This document shows positions 55,599 to 64,000 of a stretch of 64,000 nucleotides of DNA, piece after piece (within the stretch, counting starts at the first letter, position 1; every line of letters starts with the position of its first letter). The position numbers and the translations under genes were made by a program. Under the pieces are notes generated by a model. It was not told where the DNA came from. It ran no database searches and was given only the letters and a program-made list of their open reading frames with translations. The DNA is taken from contig CAUFXM010000001.1 of assembly GCA_959597175.1 (NCBI GenBank), positions 62,001 to 126,000 on the forward strand. Reading direction: 5' to 3'. Origin of the DNA: an uncultured Methanomassiliicoccales archaeon (GTDB lineage: Archaea; Thermoplasmatota; Thermoplasmata; Methanomassiliicoccales; Methanomethylophilaceae).

Positions 55599-58484
55599 AT
55601 GGCGATAGACTACGGTAGTATGGAAGCCAAATGGCAGGCCCGCTGGCAGGAAGCCGGACTGGACAGGGCCGAGAGGGACGAATCCAAACCCAAGTTCATG
55701 ATCATCTTCGCGTACCCGGGCGTCACCGGGTACCTGCATGTCGGACACCTCCGCGGATACACCTATGTGGACGCCATCAACAGGTACAAACGCATGACGG
55801 GGTACAACGTCCTGTTCCCGGTAGGGACCCACGCCACCGGGAACGGCGGGATCTCCCTCTACAACAGGATCGCCCGCGGTGACGAGGGGACCATAGACTA
55901 CCTCAAGAGGAACGGGTGCACCGACGAGGAGCTGGCCCAGCTCAAGGACCCGCTCTCGGTCGTGGAGTTCTTCAACAAGGTGTACGTGAACGACTACTGG
56001 AAGAGGTTCGGGTTCCTCGCCGACTGGAGGAGGTTCACCTGCACACTGTACCCCGACTACGGGAAGTTCATCCAGTGGCAGTTCAGGAAGCTCCACGACG
56101 CGGGCCTTCTGATTCAGAAGCCGTACTACGCACCGGCATGCCCCAGCTGCGGACCCGTCGCGGTCGATCCCTCCGAGACGGACATCTCCAAGGGCGGCAG
56201 GGCGGAGACCCAGGAGTACACCCTGCTCAAGTTCAGGCACGGGGACGAGTTCCTCATCGCGGCCACCCTCAGGCCCGAGACCGTGTACGGTCAGGTCTGC
56301 TTCTGGGTCAACCCGGAGGTGGAGTACAGGAGGATCAGGAAGGACGGGGAGGTCTGGATCGTTTCTCCGCAGGCGTCCGAGAAGCTGCAGCTCCAGAAGG
56401 ACGGGATCGAGGAGATCGGCACCATCCCCGGCAGCGAGATGATCGGCTGGATGTGCGAGGCCCCCATGATCCACAGGGAGATCCCGGTGTTCCCGGCGTC
56501 TTTCTGCGACCCTGACGTCGGTACCGGGCTGGTGACATCCGTCCCGTCTGACGCGCCCGACGACTGGATCTCCCTCGAGGCGGTCAAGAAGGACCCCGCC
56601 CTAAGGGAGAGGTACGGACTCAGCCAGGAGCTCATCGACTCCGTGGTGCCGATATCCATCATCGAGATGAAGGGCTACGGGGACTTCCCCGCGAAGGACA
56701 TGATCGACAAGCTGGGCATCAAGCAGCCCGGCGACCCCAAGCTGGTCGAGGCCAAGAAGCAGGTCTACAAGGACGGCTACCACATGGGTCGCATGAAGGA
56801 CATCTGCGGCGAGTACGCCGGACTCCGTGTCGAGGAGGCCAAGGACAGGATGCGCCAGGCAATGATCGACGCCGGGGAGGCCGAACCCTTCTACGACCTC
56901 ACCGAGGAGGTCGTCTGCAGGTGCGGACGCAGGGTCCACATCAGGAGGATAGACGACCAGTGGTTCATCAACTACGCCGACAAGGATCTGACCGAGAGGA
57001 CCTCCGAGCACTGCAGGACCATGGACATCAACCCGCCCGAGTACTCGGACAACGTCCACGGGGTCCTGGACTGGTTCAGGGAGAGGGCATGCGTCAGGCT
57101 GGGCAACTGGCTCGGGACCAGGTTCCCCTACGACGACAAGTGGATCATCGAGGCCATCTCGGACTCCACCCTGTACCCCATCTACTACACAATATCGCTC
57201 TACGCCAACTCCCATGAGATCGAGCCCGAGCAGATGACCGAGGAGTTCTTCGACTACGTGCTCCTCGGAAAGGGTGTGCCCTCCGACGTCGCCGCGTCCA
57301 CCGGCATCGCCCAGGACCTCATCGAGAGGATGAGGGCGGACGTGCTGTACTGGTATCCCCTGGACATCAACCTCGGTGGAAAGGAGCACATGACCGTCCA
57401 CTTCCCCGCCTTCCTGTTCAACCACGTGGCCATCCTCCCCCAGGATATGTGGCCCCGCGGCATCACTGTCAACTGGTACATCACAGGGAAGAACAGCGAC
57501 AAGATCTCCAAGTCCAAGGGAGGGGCCCAGCCCATCCCCGGCGCGGCTGCCAAGTTCGGCGTTGACGCGATGAGGCTGTACTACGCCCACGTCGCGTCCA
57601 TGTTCGTGGACGTCGAGTGGAGCGAGGACACCGTCATGACGTACAGGCAGAGGGTCGACAGGATCTTCGGGACCGTTCAGGACCTAATCGCATCCGAGTC
57701 CGACTCGCCCAAGGGCGAGATGGACGCCTGGCTGATGTCCAGGTTCAACACCCACCTCAACGAGATCAGGGCCGCCATGGAGAAGTACGACCTGAGGCAG
57801 ATGACAACCACGGTCTACTTCGACATGTACAACGACATCAAGTGGTACTCCAGGAGGGGAGGCAGCAACGCCGAGACCATCCGCGCAGCTCTGAAAATTT
57901 GGATCCAGGCCATGATGCCCGTCACTCCCCACACTGCCGAGGAGCTGTGGGAGTCGGCCGGGTTCGAGGGCCTGGTCTCCGCATGCCAGCTGCCCGAGGC
58001 CGACGCCGGGATGATATCCGCGGCCTCGGAGTACGGGGAGAACCTAATCCGCGACGTGATGTCCGACATCACGGAGATCAGGAAGATCGCCAAGATGGAA
58101 CCGAAGAGGATCGTGCTGTACACCTCTGCCGAGTGGAAGAGGGAGGTCATGAGGAAGGGCGCCGCGATGCTCGCCGAGGGCGAACTCACCGTCCCTGGGC
58201 TCACCAAGGCCTGCATGTCCGATGAGGCCATCAAGCGCAACGGCAAAGCCGCCCAGGAACTGGCCAAGAAGGTCGCGATTGAGTTCCCCAGGTCATCCCC
58301 CGAATCCAAGAGGCCCCTGTACGAGACGGACGAGTTCTCCCTGCTGTCTTCAGCGAAGGGATTCCTCTCCGAGGAGACAGGGCTGGAGGTGGAGGTCCTC
58401 TCCGCCGACTCCGAGGGCCTCTACGATCCCCAGAACAAGGCCAGGGCAGCCGCGCCCGGAAGGCCCGCAATCCTGCTGGAGTGA
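55599..58484 (+). CDS. leuS: leucyl-tRNA synthetase, archaeal type
   Basis: 961 residues. The HIGH-type motif is YLHVGHLRGYTYVD, preceded by FAYPGVTG; the KMSKS loop is DKISKSKGG. An editing (CP1) domain lies in between, with a short zinc-ribbon-like CPSCGP near residue 184. It charges tRNA-Leu with leucine. ATG 55599 is preceded by AGAGGGATC. AGTATTTAAC about 48 bp upstream is the TATA box, next to the motif array. A nitroreductase-like and a GNAT gene follow closely, so the three may form an operon. Confidence 0.96.
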   Translation: MAIDYGSMEAKWQARWQEAGLDRAERDESKPKFMIIFAYPGVTGYLHVGHLRGYTYVDAINRYKRMTGYNVLFPVGTHATGNGGISLYNRIARGDEGTIDYLKRNGCTDEELAQLKDPLSVVEFFNKVYVNDYWKRFGFLADWRRFTCTLYPDYGKFIQWQFRKLHDAGLLIQKPYYAPACPSCGPVAVDPSETDISKGGRAETQEYTLLKFRHGDEFLIAATLRPETVYGQVCFWVNPEVEYRRIRKDGEVWIVSPQASEKLQLQKDGIEEIGTIPGSEMIGWMCEAPMIHREIPVFPASFCDPDVGTGLVTSVPSDAPDDWISLEAVKKDPALRERYGLSQELIDSVVPISIIEMKGYGDFPAKDMIDKLGIKQPGDPKLVEAKKQVYKDGYHMGRMKDICGEYAGLRVEEAKDRMRQAMIDAGEAEPFYDLTEEVVCRCGRRVHIRRIDDQWFINYADKDLTERTSEHCRTMDINPPEYSDNVHGVLDWFRERACVRLGNWLGTRFPYDDKWIIEAISDSTLYPIYYTISLYANSHEIEPEQMTEEFFDYVLLGKGVPSDVAASTGIAQDLIERMRADVLYWYPLDINLGGKEHMTVHFPAFLFNHVAILPQDMWPRGITVNWYITGKNSDKISKSKGGAQPIPGAAAKFGVDAMRLYYAHVASMFVDVEWSEDTVMTYRQRVDRIFGTVQDLIASESDSPKGEMDAWLMSRFNTHLNEIRAAMEKYDLRQMTTTVYFDMYNDIKWYSRRGGSNAETIRAALKIWIQAMMPVTPHTAEELWESAGFEGLVSACQLPEADAGMISAASEYGENLIRDVMSDITEIRKIAKMEPKRIVLYTSAEWKREVMRKGAAMLAEGELTVPGLTKACMSDEAIKRNGKAAQELAKKVAIEFPRSSPESKRPLYETDEFSLLSSAKGFLSEETGLEVEVLSADSEGLYDPQNKARAAAPGRPAILLE

Positions 58485-58488
58485 TGGG

Positions 58489-58944
58489 ATGTTCATAGAC
58501 CTGGCCAGGATGAGGAAGACCTGCAGGACCTACACCCAGGAGCCCCTCTCCGAGGAGGAGATGTCCCTCATCGAGGAGGCGGGGAGGATCGCCCCCTCCT
58601 CCAGGAACCTGAAGGACGTCAGGCTGGTCCCCGTCAGGGATGAGGGCCTGATCAGGAGGCTGGCGCTGTGCAAGCCGTCCTCCACCACCCCTCTCGAGAC
58701 GGCTACGTTCGCCATCATAGTGGCGGCGGACCCGGAGGTCTGCGATGTGTGGATCGAGGACTGCTCCATCGCCACCATCATGATGCAGCTGGAGGCGGAG
58801 GACCTGGGCATCGGGTCATGCTGGATACAGGTCAGGCTCAGGGGCTCCGATGACGAATCCGCGGAGGACTTCGTCAAGAGGGAGGCGGGCCTGGACCCAT
58901 CCTGGAAGGTGCTGTCGATAGTGGCCTTCGGGAGACGCCCTTGA
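58489..58944 (+). CDS. nitroreductase family protein, short
   Basis: 151 residues from ATG 58489, 4 bp after the leuS stop. MRKTCRTYTQEPLSEEEMSLIEEAGRIAPSSRN is the FMN-binding nitroreductase start; the signature ends with GIGSCWIQVR and KVLSIVAFG. It is smaller than the usual 180-220 residues because the central helices are short. It probably reduces a flavin-bound substrate with NAD(P)H. Its stop overlaps the TTG start of the GNAT gene. Confidence 0.85.
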   Translation: MFIDLARMRKTCRTYTQEPLSEEEMSLIEEAGRIAPSSRNLKDVRLVPVRDEGLIRRLALCKPSSTTPLETATFAIIVAADPEVCDVWIEDCSIATIMMQLEAEDLGIGSCWIQVRLRGSDDESAEDFVKREAGLDPSWKVLSIVAFGRRP

Positions 58945-59456
58945 CCGGTGACCTGAGGCTCCAGCCGGTGGACGGTTCCGTCCTGGGGAAGGTGAGGGAG
59001 CTCTACATATCGGCGTTCCCCGAGGAGGAGCGCATACCCTTCGACACCCTGGTCTCGATGTCCGGGGAACCCGGCAACAGGTTCCTCTGGATAGAGGACG
59101 GAGGGGAGTTCGGCGGGTTCGCCTACGTGGTGGAATCGGAGGACCTGGTGTTCCTGCTGTACCTGGCGGTGGCCGCCGGCAGGCGCAACGGCGGGATCGG
59201 CTCCGATGCGGTGTGGCTGATCAAGTGCTCCTGCGACGGGAGGAGGCTTTTCCTGAACATAGAGCCCACCGACGAGCCCGCGGAGAACCTGGCACAGAGG
59301 CTCCGCCGCACCAGGTTCTACGAGCGCAACGGGTTCGAGCCCCAGAGCACCTATCGCACCCCTGACGGGGTCAGGTACACCCTGCTGAGCTGGGGAGGAC
59401 CGGTGACGGCAGAGGAGGCCATCGCGTTCTATGCCTCCCGCATGCCGGACGCTTGA
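58941..59456 (+). CDS. GNAT-family N-acetyltransferase
   Basis: 171 residues beginning with TTG that overlaps the preceding TGA (TTGA). The GNAT core is visible: FLLYLAVAAGRRNGGIGSDAV is the acetyl-CoA pyrophosphate loop (RxxGxG) and RRTRFYERNGFEP the C-terminal strand-helix motif. The acceptor is unknown. No ATG is available near the expected start, so TTG is accepted. Confidence 0.82.
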   Translation: MTGDLRLQPVDGSVLGKVRELYISAFPEEERIPFDTLVSMSGEPGNRFLWIEDGGEFGGFAYVVESEDLVFLLYLAVAAGRRNGGIGSDAVWLIKCSCDGRRLFLNIEPTDEPAENLAQRLRRTRFYERNGFEPQSTYRTPDGVRYTLLSWGGPVTAEEAIAFYASRMPDA

Positions 59457-59467
59457 CGGTAAACAAC

Positions 59468-59513
59468 GTTAAATCATATCATACGGATGACGGCACGCCG
59501 CGTAAGACGCGGA
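59468..59513 (+). promoter_or_regulatory. promoter with a CGTAAGAC operator copy
   Basis: GTTAAATC (59469-59476) is a TATA candidate. About 25 bp downstream, at the expected start point, lies CCGCG-TAAGA-CGCGG (59499-59513), a 5-bp palindrome that contains CGTAAGAC (59502-59509). This is the seventh copy of the motif from the RHH-leuS array. Confidence 0.55.
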
Positions 59514-59527
59514 CGGAGGCTCGCATA

Positions 59528-59992
59528 ATGATAAAGTCAACTTTCGACATAGGCGCCGTCTCACAGGCGGTATCGTTCTGGATCCCCGGTTTCCGTTGCG
59601 GATCCGAGGGCCGGCAGCCCGAAGCAGGGGATAACGCGTCCTACGGGCTGAGGGTCACCCGCAACGAGCTCATCGAGGACTTCGGTGTTAAGGTGGAGGT
59701 GCTTGACGGAGGCTCCGCCAGGGTCACGGTCACGGGTCAGGACGGCAGATCCACCGAGGTCGGAATGTCTGTCTCGGACGGGAGCGTCCTCGCCCCCATC
59801 ACCGGACAGATGGTCCCATTGGCCATCGAGGGGCTCCCGACCGGCTCCGGGACGACGGAGTACACCGTGTGCATGTTCAGCGGTAAGAGGTCGGCCATGG
59901 CCTGGGTGCACGACGGCATCGCCTACAGGACCATCCACGACCACGAAGGCTTCAGGCTCTGCTTCGACCTGAGCGGGAGCTCTCTGCTCTGA
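59528..59992 (+). CDS. hypothetical protein under the CGTAAGAC motif
   Basis: 154 residues from ATG 59528 (MIKSTFDIGAVSQAVSF). The middle is beta-rich (GVKVEVLDGGSARVTVTG) and the end LCFDLSGSSLL. There is no signal peptide, membrane helix or recognised domain. The frame is open back to 59453 but a TATA box and operator occupy that stretch. The gene may belong to the regulon of the tandem RHH protein because of the motif in its promoter. Confidence 0.6.
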   Translation: MIKSTFDIGAVSQAVSFWIPGFRCGSEGRQPEAGDNASYGLRVTRNELIEDFGVKVEVLDGGSARVTVTGQDGRSTEVGMSVSDGSVLAPITGQMVPLAIEGLPTGSGTTEYTVCMFSGKRSAMAWVHDGIAYRTIHDHEGFRLCFDLSGSSLL

Positions 59993-60399
59993 CCGGATCA
60001 GAGCAGCCCTGTCATGCAGAGGGAGGTGAAGATGAGGGGCGTTGAATCCGTTGGCGAGTCGAGTGACGTCGTTGCGTACTACCCCGGAATCGACCGTCCA
60101 CGGGTACATCGCCCCGTAATCCTCGTCTGGATGTATGCGCTCACGGTCTTCGGAGGGGATGTGCTGTCCGAATTGGTGTGCATACCTACGAGACCATGAG
60201 GATGCTCGGTCGTTCGTGCGTATAGAGGGGAGCGATTCCGTCCCAGTATGGCGGGACCTGACCTCCACGGGTTTCAGACCTTCTGCCTGGCGAAAGTGGA
60301 TATCCGGGCCCGATACAAGCGCTTTTTAACAGTGTTTACACAAATACGCGATTTATTCTCCGTCGGTGATACACCAACCCGCGATTTACAGAGATGGGA
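59993..60399. other. gene-free region
   Basis: Frames on both strands have no coding character. I see no RNA gene, no terminator-like long hairpin and no repeats. CTTTTTAACAG near 60322 is AT-rich but no gene follows on either side at promoter distance. Confidence 0.4.
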
Positions 60400-60942
60400 T
60401 CACTCCCATCTCCTGTACAAGCCGTGGTCTATGCCGACCTGGTCCAGGCACCTTCCGACGACGATGTCCACGATGTCCTCGACGGTCTTCGGCCTGGGAT
60501 AGAAGCCGGGATTGGCGTCCACGACCCTGACCCCCAATCTGGCGAGCTTCAGCTCGTTCTCCAGCATGATAGCGCTCTTGGGGGTCTCCCTCACAAGGAG
60601 GACCAGCCTGCGGCCCTCCTTCAGGCATACGGATACCGCGCGGGAAATCAGGGTGTCGGCGATGCCGTTGGCGAACTTCGCCACGGACGATTCACTGCAT
60701 GGAGCTACGAACATGGCGTCGTACCTGAAGCTCCCCGATGCGATGGACGCGAACATCTCGTCGTCGGAGAACACCCTGTCTGCCATGGCCTCAACCTGCT
60801 CCAAAGTGTAGTCTGTCTCGGCAGGGATGATTTCCCTGGCCGTCCTGGAGATCACGAGGTACTTCTCCCCCTCAAGCTCCTGGAGCAACCTTATCCCGTA
60901 TATCGCGCCGGAGGCGCCGGTGATGGCGACGACGTATCTCAC
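60400..60942 (-). CDS. ubiX: flavin prenyltransferase UbiX
   Basis: 180 residues from GTG 60942 (RYVVAITGASGAIYGIRLL), which matches the normal N-terminus; AAGGA lies 4 nt upstream. An ATG at 61002 would add 20 residues with no family counterpart. GASGA is the FMN phosphate loop; VISRTAREI, APCSESSVAKFANG and DNLI-like ADTLISRA are further hallmarks, and REIP-like LVRETPKS follows. UbiX attaches a dimethylallyl group to FMN to make prenylated FMN for UbiD-type decarboxylases. Archaea need this cofactor for their version of the mevalonate pathway. No ubiD is adjacent. Confidence 0.92.
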   Translation of the reverse strand: MRYVVAITGASGAIYGIRLLQELEGEKYLVISRTAREIIPAETDYTLEQVEAMADRVFSDDEMFASIASGSFRYDAMFVAPCSESSVAKFANGIADTLISRAVSVCLKEGRRLVLLVRETPKSAIMLENELKLARLGVRVVDANPGFYPRPKTVEDIVDIVVGRCLDQVGIDHGLYRRWE

Positions 60943-61078
60943 GTCCTTTGAGAAGGCGACTGCGTAGAAAATGGTTGCTTCCATCAAGGCGCGGGCCTTC
61001 ATAGGGAGATGGAAGGAGGTCGGGCAATATCATCGGATGATGTGCCAGACTATCGTCGAGGGTGGAGAGAAACAGCCC

Positions 61079-62095
61079 TCAATCCATCACTGAGTTGATG
61101 GCTATCTCCGCGATGTCCATGGAGTACTCGGCGACCCTCTTGACGCTGGTGGAGATGAGCTCCGCCGCCATGGCGGTCTTGTCGTCAAGCCCGTCATCCA
61201 TGTCCACTATCTCCTTGGACCTGCGGACAAGGGTCTCTCCGCGTTCGATGCACTTGTTGGCGGCCTCCATGTTCCTGCCTGACCATGTTGCCACCGAGTC
61301 CGTGAACAGCGTGACCACATCCCTGCCGGTCGAGAGGATCCTCTCGTCCACGACGGTGGTCTTCCCTTCGATGATCGGTTTGAGGTTCGCAGCCAGGAGG
61401 ACGGCGTGGTCGCCGATCCTCTCGATGGACCTGCTGACAGTGCCGCACCTGGAGATCTCGCAGAGGTCCATGCCCATCCTGCGGGAGATGGTGATGTCCT
61501 TCTGGTGGATGTTGACCTGGCGGGATATGAGCCAATCCAGCCTGTCTACCTCCCTGTCCCTGTCTGACATGGAGTCCAGCACGGTGTGGTCCCTCTCCTG
61601 GAGCGCATCGAGCACGTCGTTCAGCATGTTCCTGACAAGGACCTTCATCCTCTCCACGGATTTAGCGGGCTTGATCTCACCCTGGTCCATCAGGTCCTTG
61701 ATGAGGATCCGGCTCTCGCTCTCCTCCAGGATCTCCAGACCGATGGCGGTCTGTGTGAACGATGAGGCGGTGCTCGCGACCATGCTGGAGAGCTCGGTCT
61801 CGGAGCGTATCTCGATGGCGTCGTGTCCGGCGATGTATGCGCCAACGAGCTGCCTGTAGAGGAAGTCCCTGTCGGTGAGGCCGTCCGCGTCGATGACCTT
61901 GGTGGACCCTGCAATGGCAGCCTGCTCCCCTCCCGGGTATATGACCATGCTGCCGTCCGGCTGGGGCTGGAGTCCGACGGTATCGTTCTTCTTCAATCCG
62001 ACCGAGTCGGCCCAATCCTTGGGAAGGGTGATCATGAACGATGATCCCCCGGTAATCTGTATCCTTCTTAGGTCCACGGTGGATTGATGCGCCAT
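61079..62095 (-). CDS. SpoVT/AbrB-PhoU family phosphate regulator
   Basis: 338 residues. An N-terminal AbrB-type swapped-hairpin DNA-binding domain (RRIQITGGSSFMITLPKDWADSVGLKKND, here residues 10-38) is joined to two PhoU three-helix bundles (EVDRLDWLISRQVN; SRSIERIGDHAVLLA; VKRVAEYSMDIAEI) with the ExxR-IGDHA signature. In Archaea such fusions sit beside pst genes and link phosphate transport to transcription. It is divergent from pstS. TATATAATA about 28 bp before the ATG points to a leaderless transcript. Confidence 0.93.
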   Translation of the reverse strand: MAHQSTVDLRRIQITGGSSFMITLPKDWADSVGLKKNDTVGLQPQPDGSMVIYPGGEQAAIAGSTKVIDADGLTDRDFLYRQLVGAYIAGHDAIEIRSETELSSMVASTASSFTQTAIGLEILEESESRILIKDLMDQGEIKPAKSVERMKVLVRNMLNDVLDALQERDHTVLDSMSDRDREVDRLDWLISRQVNIHQKDITISRRMGMDLCEISRCGTVSRSIERIGDHAVLLAANLKPIIEGKTTVVDERILSTGRDVVTLFTDSVATWSGRNMEAANKCIERGETLVRRSKEIVDMDDGLDDKTAMAAELISTSVKRVAEYSMDIAEIAINSVMD

Positions 62096-62400
62096 AGGGA
62101 TATAAATCTGATTTTATTATTATATATTTATCTATATCTTCTATATATGAACTGTAAGATAATTATCATGAGGTATCCTATGGGGAGTCGGATGCGGTCT
62201 TCCGTATCTCTTCATCTACCTCCTTCCTATACTATATTACAATGTTCTCGGCACTAGCCAGCAAGGATTTCGACGAGTTGTGTTAATCATAATTTATGTA
62301 TGAATATATAGTATCTATATTTATATGTAGAGATTGATATAATATTTCGGATAACTATATACATGGAACCAAATTACTCGAATACCGAGGTGTCACAACC
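62096..62400. promoter_or_regulatory. AT-rich divergent promoter region of the PhoU-like and pst genes
   Basis: This 305-bp gap is much richer in A/T than its surroundings. The minus-strand TATA is near 62118-62129. The plus-strand TATA for pstS is ACTATATAC (62356-62364), and GAGGTG about 8 nt before the TTG start is the ribosome binding site. Many ATATAT words (62120-62155, 62290-62345) could be binding sites of the AbrB domain. No remnant of a second pstS is visible. Confidence 0.6.
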
Positions 62401-63285
62401 TTGGACAAGAAAATAACAGCAGTTATTGCCGTCATCATTATCGTCGTTGCGGCAGTCGGAGTCTACTTCGTCATGAACAACGACGGCAATGGTGGCAACA
62501 ACAACACGTCCTCCAATGTGCACGCGGTCACCCTTGATGGGGTCGTTGCCGAGGAGGACAACGTTCTGAATGGTTCATACCCGATTCAGAGGAACCTCGT
62601 GCTCGTCACCAACGGCGAGCCCGACGGAAATGTCGCCGCCTTCCTGAGCTGGGTCACCAGTGAGGAGGGACAGACCATCCTCGGTGGGGAGTTCGTGAAG
62701 CTCACCGAGTTCACCACAGAGATCGAGCCTGACCCCAACGGTCAGACAACCATCGCCCTCGGCGGATCCACATCTCTCTCCGAGACCGCCGACAAGCTCG
62801 CCAGAGCTTACATGGAGAAGTACGACTTCATGACCGTCACCGTCGCCGGAGGAGGATCCGGAGCCGGAGAGTCCCAGTGCCTGTCCGGAGAGTTCGACAT
62901 CGGAATGCTCTCCAGGGACCTGAGCGACAGCGGAAGGGAGCAGGGACTCGTCGACCGCATGATCGGCCAGGACGGAGTCGCCGTCATCGTCAATATCGAG
63001 GGTGTTGACAACCTCACCATGGAGCAGGTCGCTGGAATCTTCAGCGGCGAGATCACCAACTGGAGCGAGGTCGGTGGACCCGACGAGGCAATCCGTGTCA
63101 TCATCCGTGAGGATGGATCTGGAACCCGTGACTGCTTCGACACCGCTATGGAGGGTGTCGACAGCGGATACGTCTGTACCCAGAACGCTGTGGTCTGCCA
63201 GGCCACTGGAACTGTCATCACCAACGTCCAGACCACCTATGGATCCATCGGATACATCAGCGTTGGTCAGGTTGCCAACCTCTGA
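62401..63285 (+). CDS. pstS: phosphate-binding protein PstS, circularly permuted
   Basis: 294 residues from TTG 62401. A signal/anchor helix (about 5-25) and an Asn/Gly linker lead into residues 40-101 (VHAVTLDGV, GSYPIQRNLVLVTNGEP, FLSWVTSEEGQTIL). In ordinary PstS this is the last third of the protein. Then follows the ordinary start: GGSTSLSETADKLARAY (121-137), GGGSGAG (150-156), DIGMLSRDL (167-174), IFSGEITNW (213-221) and EDGSGTRDCF (237-246), with the phosphate-binding Ser/Thr/Asp loops. The protein stops at GSIGYISVGQVANL, where a normal PstS would run into the segment found here at the N-terminus. It should deliver phosphate to PstCAB. Confidence 0.9.
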   Translation: MDKKITAVIAVIIIVVAAVGVYFVMNNDGNGGNNNTSSNVHAVTLDGVVAEEDNVLNGSYPIQRNLVLVTNGEPDGNVAAFLSWVTSEEGQTILGGEFVKLTEFTTEIEPDPNGQTTIALGGSTSLSETADKLARAYMEKYDFMTVTVAGGGSGAGESQCLSGEFDIGMLSRDLSDSGREQGLVDRMIGQDGVAVIVNIEGVDNLTMEQVAGIFSGEITNWSEVGGPDEAIRVIIREDGSGTRDCFDTAMEGVDSGYVCTQNAVVCQATGTVITNVQTTYGSIGYISVGQVANL

Positions 63286-63297
63286 GGAAGGGTGACT

Positions 63298-64000
63298 ATG
63301 GAAACATATCAGTACGGCCTCAAGAAAGGGGGATCCCGTAGTGATCAGCTGATGAAGTTCGTATTACTTGCGGTCTCATCTTTGGCCGTACTGATAGTCT
63401 TACTCATCATCCTGTTCACTATATCCAGTAGCTGGACGTCCCTGACCGAGAACGGAATACTCGATTTCCTCTTCGGTGACATATGGCGTCCTGGCACTAG
63501 AGAGTACGGGGCTCTCCCCCTCATCACGGGAACCATCCTGGTCACAGTTGGGGCCATGGTGTTCGCCGTGCCGGTCGGTCTCGCATGCGCAATCTACATT
63601 TCGGAGATTGCTCCAGCCAAGTCGCGTAATATACTGAAGCCGCTGGTGGAGCTGTTCTCCGCCATCCCCTCCGTCGTGTACGGATTCATAGGGATGATGG
63701 TCCTCGTGCCTATACTCAAGGGCCTCTTCCCCGACCAGCAGCTGTTCAGCAACTCCTGGCTGGCGGCTTCGCTCATCCTGGGCATCATGGCTATGCCCAC
63801 AATCATATCCGTATCGGAGGATGCCATACACTCGGTCCCTCAGTCCTACAGAGAAGCCTCCATGGCAATGGGAGCTACGAAATGGGAGACCATCATGAAG
63901 GTGGTCGTCCCTGCCGCGATATCTGGAATATCTGCAGCTATCATCCTCGGAGTAGGCAGGGCTATAGGAGAGACGATGGCGGTTCTGATGCTGACGGGCA
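63298..64000 (+). CDS. pstC: phosphate ABC transporter permease PstC (partial)
   Basis: Starts at ATG 63298, 12 bp after the pstS stop, with GAAGGGTG 4 nt upstream, and runs off the window (234 codons seen). Translation gives METYQYGLKKGGSRSDQLM, a hydrophobic helix, then IWRPGTREYGALPLITGTI and SAIPSVVYGFIGMMVL, and toward the end SYREASMAMGATKWETIMK and GRAIGETMAVL, the EAA-loop signature of PstC permeases. It forms the membrane channel with PstA. Confidence 0.96.
   Translation, partial: METYQYGLKKGGSRSDQLMKFVLLAVSSLAVLIVLLIILFTISSSWTSLTENGILDFLFGDIWRPGTREYGALPLITGTILVTVGAMVFAVPVGLACAIYISEIAPAKSRNILKPLVELFSAIPSVVYGFIGMMVLVPILKGLFPDQQLFSNSWLAASLILGIMAMPTIISVSEDAIHSVPQSYREASMAMGATKWETIMKVVVPAAISGISAAIILGVGRAIGETMAVLMLTG

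Noticed and set aside
59561..60268. 235-codon minus-strand frame over 59528-59992 and the following gap
   Set aside because: Arg/His/Pro-rich composition typical of a complement frame, with no motif and no promoter.

Overview
The window is chromosomal DNA of a euryarchaeal-type archaeon. The informational genes are archaeal: FttA (aCPSF1) beside the proteasome beta subunit, Pelota, an archaeal LeuRS and archaeal-type phosphoglycerate mutase (ApgM). Many promoters put a TATA box about 25 bp before the start codon, so leaderless mRNAs are common. The DNA is GC-rich apart from short AT-rich promoters. I found no TAG among the stop codons of the called genes; nearly all are TGA. Together with B12-dependent ribonucleotide reductase and an aryl-acid activation set, this fits a Methanomassiliicoccales-like (Thermoplasmatota) methanogen. 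No methanogenesis gene lies here, so that placement is inference.

Layout: 0-9 kb has membrane proteins, a TPR protein, rubrerythrin behind a DtxR-like operator, a surface protein, fttA-psmB and an alcohol dehydrogenase. 9.4-17.1 kb holds tryptophan synthesis in two units: trpBA on + and trpEGDCF on -, separated by a DMT exporter. 17.5-19.7 kb is nrdJ. 19.9-27 kb is a type IV pilus-like locus (ATPase, membrane platform, Cys-rich protein, two pilin-like proteins) split by a U32 protein. 27-36.7 kb has apgM, a hydrolase, a PaaK-ACT-degenerate elongation factor operon, an interrupted secreted protein, a second PaaK and a winged-helix regulator. 36.7-46.9 kb has a homocitrate-synthase-like protein lacking key residues, pelA, carAB, an Fe-S protein, gdhA and a HAD phosphatase. 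46.9-53.7 kb has a toxin-fold-like protein next to tRNA-Leu(UAG), an AAA/DUF4143 ATPase with 23-bp iterons in front of it, iorAB and nicotinate phosphoribosyltransferase. 54-59.5 kb has a short FtsZ-like GTPase, a tandem ribbon-helix-helix protein with a large palindrome array, leuS, a nitroreductase-like and a GNAT protein. 60.4-64 kb has ubiX, a PhoU-family regulator, pstS and the start of pstC.

How the genes connect: the two PaaK ligases plus IorAB form an aryl-acid route to aromatic amino acids that complements the trp genes. CarAB and GdhA handle nitrogen. The PhoU-like regulator stands divergent to pstS-pstC.

Most notable: (1) PstS is circularly permuted, with the canonical C-terminal segment moved to the N-terminus; (2) a C-terminally minimal FtsZ-like GTPase, a single-chain double RHH protein and a roughly 280-bp array of inverted motifs look like a tubulin-type partition or self-regulating module; (3) five TTTACAAAA iterons lie at exactly 23-bp spacing; (4) carB appears to start at CTG overlapping the carA stop; (5) a homocitrate-synthase family protein lacks the catalytic Arg and one metal-ligand His.
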